This document shows, piece after piece, positions 60,849 through 64,000 of a stretch of DNA of 64,000 bases (position 1 is its first letter; each line of letters opens with the position of its first letter). Source of the DNA: Paraburkholderia xenovorans LB400 (GTDB taxonomy: Bacteria; Pseudomonadota; Gammaproteobacteria; Burkholderiales; Burkholderiaceae); the NCBI RefSeq assembly GCF_000013645.1, contig NC_007951.1, positions 4,154,001-4,218,000 of the forward strand, given 5' to 3'. The notes below the pieces were generated by a model. The model did no database searches. It was not told where the DNA came from and saw only the letters and a program-made list of their open reading frames with translations. Both the position numbers and the translations under genes were made by a program.

Positions 60849-61594
60849 TACTTGCCTCCGATATAGCCGGGCAACCGGGTCTTCGCTTCGACCCAGCGCA
60901 TGAGTTGCATCACGACCAGATTGATCAGCATGTACGCCACCGTGACCGCGATAAACGACTCATACGTCTGCGACGTGTAGTCGACCAGTTGGCGCGCCTG
61001 AGCGGACAGATCGAGCAGGCCGATCGTCGACGCGACCGCCGAGTTCTTGAAAATATTCAGAAACTCGGACGTGAGCGGCGGCACGATGATCCGGTATGCG
61101 ACCGGCAGCAGCACATAGCGGTACGTCTGCCATTGCGTGAAGCCCATTGCCAGACCCGCGGCGCGCTGGCCGCGCGGCAGTGCGTTGATACCCGAGCGCA
61201 CCTGCTCGCACACGCGCGCGGCAGTGAAGAGCCCGAGACAGATGATCGACGACGAAAAGAACTGCGCGCCCGGCGGCAGTTGCTTGAACCAGTTGCCCAT
61301 TGATACGGGCAGCAACTCCGGTATCACCAGATACCAGATGAAGAACTGCACGATCAGCGGAATGTTTCGGAAAATCGCGACATAGAGCGTGCCGATACCC
61401 GACGCCCATTTATTCGGCACCGTGCGCAACACGCCGAACAACGACCCGACGATCAGCGCGATCACCCATGCCGACAGCGACACGGTAATCGTCACCCAGA
61501 AGCCCGACAGCAGCCAGCCCAGATAGGTGGTCGGCTCGCCGGTGGAGACGGGACTCAGCAGAATGCCCCAGTTCCAGTGATATGACATGACCAA
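60848..61594 (-). CDS. gltJ: Glutamate/aspartate ABC transporter permease GltJ
   Basis: A 248-residue inner-membrane permease, the partner of GltK. The EAA loop is seen in LPRGQRAAGLAMGFTQWQTYRYVLLPVAYRIIVPPL. It starts MVMSYHWNWGIL, with another Met at position 3. It overlaps gltK by one base at the stop/start and is separated from gltI by a hairpin followed by a short T run. Confidence 0.94.
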   Translation of the reverse strand: MVMSYHWNWGILLSPVSTGEPTTYLGWLLSGFWVTITVSLSAWVIALIVGSLFGVLRTVPNKWASGIGTLYVAIFRNIPLIVQFFIWYLVIPELLPVSMGNWFKQLPPGAQFFSSSIICLGLFTAARVCEQVRSGINALPRGQRAAGLAMGFTQWQTYRYVLLPVAYRIIVPPLTSEFLNIFKNSAVASTIGLLDLSAQARQLVDYTSQTYESFIAVTVAYMLINLVVMQLMRWVEAKTRLPGYIGGK

Positions 61595-61603
61595 GACTCC
61601 AGC

Positions 61604-61641
61604 AAAAAGAAACGGAAGAAGCGCGTGGCCCCTTCCGTTTC
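61604..61641 (-). terminator. Attenuator-like hairpin between gltI and gltJ
   Basis: On the minus strand GAAACGGAAG and CTTCCGTTTC form a perfect 10-bp stem with a 13-base loop, followed by TTTTT, 30 bp after the gltI stop codon. It would let most transcripts end after gltI, giving more binding protein than permease. Confidence 0.7.
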
Positions 61642-61670
61642 GTTCAGCGTTTCAAAAAAACAGCTAAGGT

Positions 61671-62564
61671 TTAGTCGATTGCCTTGTCATTCGGGCTCTT
61701 GTAGAGCGCCTTGATGTCGTCGCTTTCCGGGAAGTTCAGGTTCAGGCCCTTCGGCGGAATCGGCGTTTCGAACCACTTCTTGTAGATCTGATCGGCTTCG
61801 CCCGAGGTTTCGACCTTGGCGATCGCGTCGTCGACCACCTTCTTGAATTCCGGATCGTTCTTGCGAATCATGCAGCCGTACGCTTCATGCGATTGCGGCG
61901 CGCCGACGATCACGAAATCGCCCGGGTTGTTCGACTTCGCGCGTTCGCCCGCGAGCAGTGCGTCGTCCATCATGAAGGCAGCGGCGCGGCCCGTGGAGAG
62001 CGTCAGGAACGACTCGCCGTGGTCCTTCGCGCTGATGATGTTCATGCCCATGCTCTTGTCCTGGTTCATCTTGCGAAGCAGGCGCTCGGAGGTGGTGCCG
62101 GCGGTCGTGACGACCGTCTTGCCCTTCAGGTCGGCCCAGTCCTTGATGCCGGAGTCTTTCTTGGTCATGAGGCGCGTGCCGATCACGAAAATCGTGTTCG
62201 AAAAGGCGACCTGCTGCTGACGTTCAGCATTGTTGGTGGTCGAGCCGCATTCCATGTCGACGGTGCCGTTCTGCACCAGCGGAATACGGTTCTGCGACGT
62301 GACCGGCGTGAGCTTCACCTTCAGGTTCGGCATGTTCAGCTTCTGTTTCACCGCATCCACCACTTTCAGGGCGAATTCCTGCGAGTAGCCGATAACGTTC
62401 TGCTTGTCGTCGTAATACGAAAACGGGATCGACGATTCGCGATGACCCAGCGAAATGACGCCCGTATCCTTGATCTTTTTCAGCGTACCAGCGTCTTGCG
62501 CATGCGCGCCAACCGTGAACAGTCCGAGAGTCGCGAGCAGCAGCGCAGCTTTTTTAACCTTCAT
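61671..62564 (-). CDS. gltI: Glutamate/aspartate periplasmic binding protein
   Basis: A 297-residue substrate-binding protein with a signal peptide (MKVKKAALLLATLGLFTVG, cleavage near AHA-QD). The mature part has the binding-protein core GVISLGHRESSIPFSYYDD, the ligand contacts near CGSTTNNAERQQ, and the hinge pieces TTAGTTSERLL. The start follows AAGGAGATC at a good distance. It is the first gene of the gltIJKL operon. Confidence 0.94.
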   Translation of the reverse strand: MKVKKAALLLATLGLFTVGAHAQDAGTLKKIKDTGVISLGHRESSIPFSYYDDKQNVIGYSQEFALKVVDAVKQKLNMPNLKVKLTPVTSQNRIPLVQNGTVDMECGSTTNNAERQQQVAFSNTIFVIGTRLMTKKDSGIKDWADLKGKTVVTTAGTTSERLLRKMNQDKSMGMNIISAKDHGESFLTLSTGRAAAFMMDDALLAGERAKSNNPGDFVIVGAPQSHEAYGCMIRKNDPEFKKVVDDAIAKVETSGEADQIYKKWFETPIPPKGLNLNFPESDDIKALYKSPNDKAID

Positions 62565-62707
62565 TTTTGATCTCCTTGGCAAGAACCGGCGCCAGTTTAG
62601 CAAAGTAATTATTCTGAAAGTATCGCTATAAACCATGTTGTTGCGTGGCCGCCGCTAAGCGTTTGCGGCGCTGGCGGCCGGCCGGCCAACCTTTCCGGAC
62701 ATGCAAA

Positions 62708-62738
62708 GGCGGGCGGCATCGATACGATGCCGCCCGCC
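62708..62738 (-). other. Second hairpin downstream of gdhA
   Basis: A perfect 14-bp stem GGCGGGCGGCATCG / CGATGCCGCCCGCC with an ATA loop. On the minus strand it follows the gdhA terminator; there is no T run. It may be a back-up transcription block or part of the gltI upstream region. Confidence 0.6.
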
Positions 62739-62784
62739 GGGCCCCGCACGCGGTCTCGTGAGCCGCGTCAAAACAGGGATTGGC

Positions 62785-62812
62785 GGCGGTTCTGCGAGAT
62801 GACAGAACCGCC
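62785..62812 (-). terminator. Hairpin after gdhA, probable terminator
   Basis: A perfect 10-bp stem GGCGGTTCTG / CAGAACCGCC with an 8-base loop, 16 bp past the gdhA stop codon on the minus strand. The T run after it is short. Confidence 0.55.
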
Positions 62813-62828
62813 GTTCGAAGCGGAAAAA

Positions 62829-64000
62829 TCAGGGATACAGGCCGCGCAGTTCGCGCGCTTCCAGAATCCGCTTACACGCGACGATAAACGCCGCGGTCCG
62901 CACGGACACCTTCTGCTCGCTCGAAACCTGCCACACCGCGGCGAACGCTTCGCGCATCACACGCTCCAGACGCTGGTTGATCTCGTCTTCCGTCCAGAAG
63001 AAGCTCGAGAAGTCCTGCACCCATTCGAAGTACGACACGGTCACGCCGCCGGCGTTGGCCACCACGTCCGGAATCACGAGAATGCCGCGATCGTGCAGGA
63101 TGTCGTCCGCCGCCGTAGTGGTCGGGCCGTTGGCGCCTTCCACGACGATCTTCGTCCTGATCTTCGCCGCGTTCTTTTCGGTGATCTGGTTTTCCAGCGC
63201 GGCCGGAATCAGGATGTCCGATTCGACCGTCCAGAATTCTTCATTGCTCACGGCATCCGCTTCCGGGAAGCCGCCCACGCCGCCGTGTTTTGCGACGTGC
63301 TCGAGCAATGCAACCGCGTCGATACCCGTGGACTTGTACAGCGAGCCGGTGTGATCCTGCACCGCGACCAGCTTCGAACCCGCTTCCTGGAACAGACGCG
63401 CCGCGATCCCGCCCACGTTGCCGAAACCCTGCACCGCGATGCGCGCGCCTTCGATGTCCACGCCGATACGGCGTGCGGCTTCCGACGCCACCACGAACAC
63501 GCCGCGGCCGGTTGCCTCGCGGCGGCCGAGCGAGCCGCCCAGCGTGATCGGCTTGCCCGTCACGACGCCCGTGGCCGTTTGGCCCTGGTTCATCGAGTAG
63601 GTGTCCATCATCCACGCCATGATCTGCTCGTTCGTGTTCACGTCCGGCGCGGGAATGTCGGTATTCGGTCCGATGATGATGCCGATTTCGCTGGTATAGC
63701 GGCGCGTCACACGCTCCAACTCACCACGCGACAAGGTGCGCGGATCGACACGGATGCCGCCCTTCGCGCCGCCGTACGGGACGTTCACCGCAGCATTCTT
63801 CACCGACATCCACGCCGACAGCGCCATCACTTCCGACAACGTCACGTCCTGGTGATAACGCACACCGCCCTTGCCCGGACCGCGCGATACGTTGTGCTGC
63901 ACGCGATAGCCTTCGAAGTGAGCGACCGTGCCGTTATCGAGTTCGATAGGCACGTCGACGATCAGAATGCGCTTCGGGCGCTTCAGGGTTTCGAGCCAGC
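62829..64000 (-). CDS. gdhA: Glu/Leu/Phe/Val dehydrogenase, probable NAD(P) glutamate dehydrogenase (N-terminus cut)
   Basis: The frame reads in from the right edge, so the first codons are outside the window; 390 codons are seen. The catalytic Lys is in GGAKGGIRVD, with HNVSRGPGKGGVRYHQDV before it, and the NAD-binding domain has VQGFGNVGG. NMR-type length and the final residues EARELRGLYP are as in the short hexameric family. It makes or consumes glutamate; gltIJKL lies directly downstream on the same strand. Confidence 0.92.
   Translation of the reverse strand, partial: WLETLKRPKRILIVDVPIELDNGTVAHFEGYRVQHNVSRGPGKGGVRYHQDVTLSEVMALSAWMSVKNAAVNVPYGGAKGGIRVDPRTLSRGELERVTRRYTSEIGIIIGPNTDIPAPDVNTNEQIMAWMMDTYSMNQGQTATGVVTGKPITLGGSLGRREATGRGVFVVASEAARRIGVDIEGARIAVQGFGNVGGIAARLFQEAGSKLVAVQDHTGSLYKSTGIDAVALLEHVAKHGGVGGFPEADAVSNEEFWTVESDILIPAALENQITEKNAAKIRTKIVVEGANGPTTTAADDILHDRGILVIPDVVANAGGVTVSYFEWVQDFSSFFWTEDEINQRLERVMREAFAAVWQVSSEQKVSVRTAAFIVACKRILEARELRGLYP

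Noticed and set aside
62575..62600. A TGGC...TTGC arrangement before gltI that resembles a sigma54 promoter
   Set aside because: The GG and GC elements are 13 bp apart rather than 12, and no activator site was seen, so the match is probably chance.

Overview
The window is high-GC, densely coding bacterial chromosome, and its gene order is that of a Burkholderiales core chromosome. The markers are ruvC-ruvA-ruvB, tyrS-dtd, erpA/rpsI/rplM, rnpB, pyrC, gltIJKL-gdhA, dusB-fis-purH and miaB-phoH-ybeY-corC-lnt. Paraburkholderia or Burkholderia is the best guess; this rests on gene content and protein resemblance, without a database search. I see no prophage, insertion sequence, integrase, CRISPR array, rRNA or tRNA.

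Layout: 1-6.7 kb is accessory metabolism and regulation: a cut-off phosphodiesterase lipoprotein, a LysR regulator, a divergent marR/DHA2 efflux pair and a divergent GntR regulator/galactonate dehydratase pair. 6.9-11.4 kb holds copDC, a diheme and a triheme cytochrome c, and a hemolysin III protein. 11.6-18.3 kb holds rhlE, an FMN-barrel protein, a ferritin-like protein, an MHS transporter and a gamma-glutamyltransferase-like enzyme. 18.6-26.3 kb is the glycerol region (glpR, glpD, glpK, glpF and a HAD phosphatase), with a TetR regulator and small proteins between glpR and glpD. 26.4-27.6 kb is ribB under an FMN riboswitch. 27.7-31.2 kb has a HTH-cupin regulator and a LysR regulator divergent from a VOC protein/efflux pair.

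From 31.4 kb on the genes are mainly housekeeping: tRNA modification (miaB, dusB), RNA processing (ybeY, rnpB), envelope (corC, lnt, anmK), ubiquinone synthesis (ubiH-like), purine and pyrimidine synthesis (purH, pyrC), recombination (ruvCAB), translation (tyrS, dtd, rplM, rpsI), Fe-S assembly (erpA), glutamate/aspartate uptake (gltIJKL) and glutamate dehydrogenase, which is cut by the right edge.

The most interesting non-coding signal is a predicted small RNA of about 60 nt on the minus strand upstream of rplM (54875-54937). It has its own TTGCGT-17-TATAAT promoter, a small hairpin that presents UCCUCC (anti-Shine-Dalgarno) in its loop, and a strong terminator. A 12-bp inverted repeat lies just upstream of its promoter. 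Other signals are the FMN riboswitch with a duplicated peripheral arm, several operator-like palindromes, and short (11-13 bp) tandem duplications at or next to stop codons in several intergenic regions.

Gene starts were chosen from ribosome-binding sites and family length. Promoters and operators were read by eye and are less certain than the coding calls.
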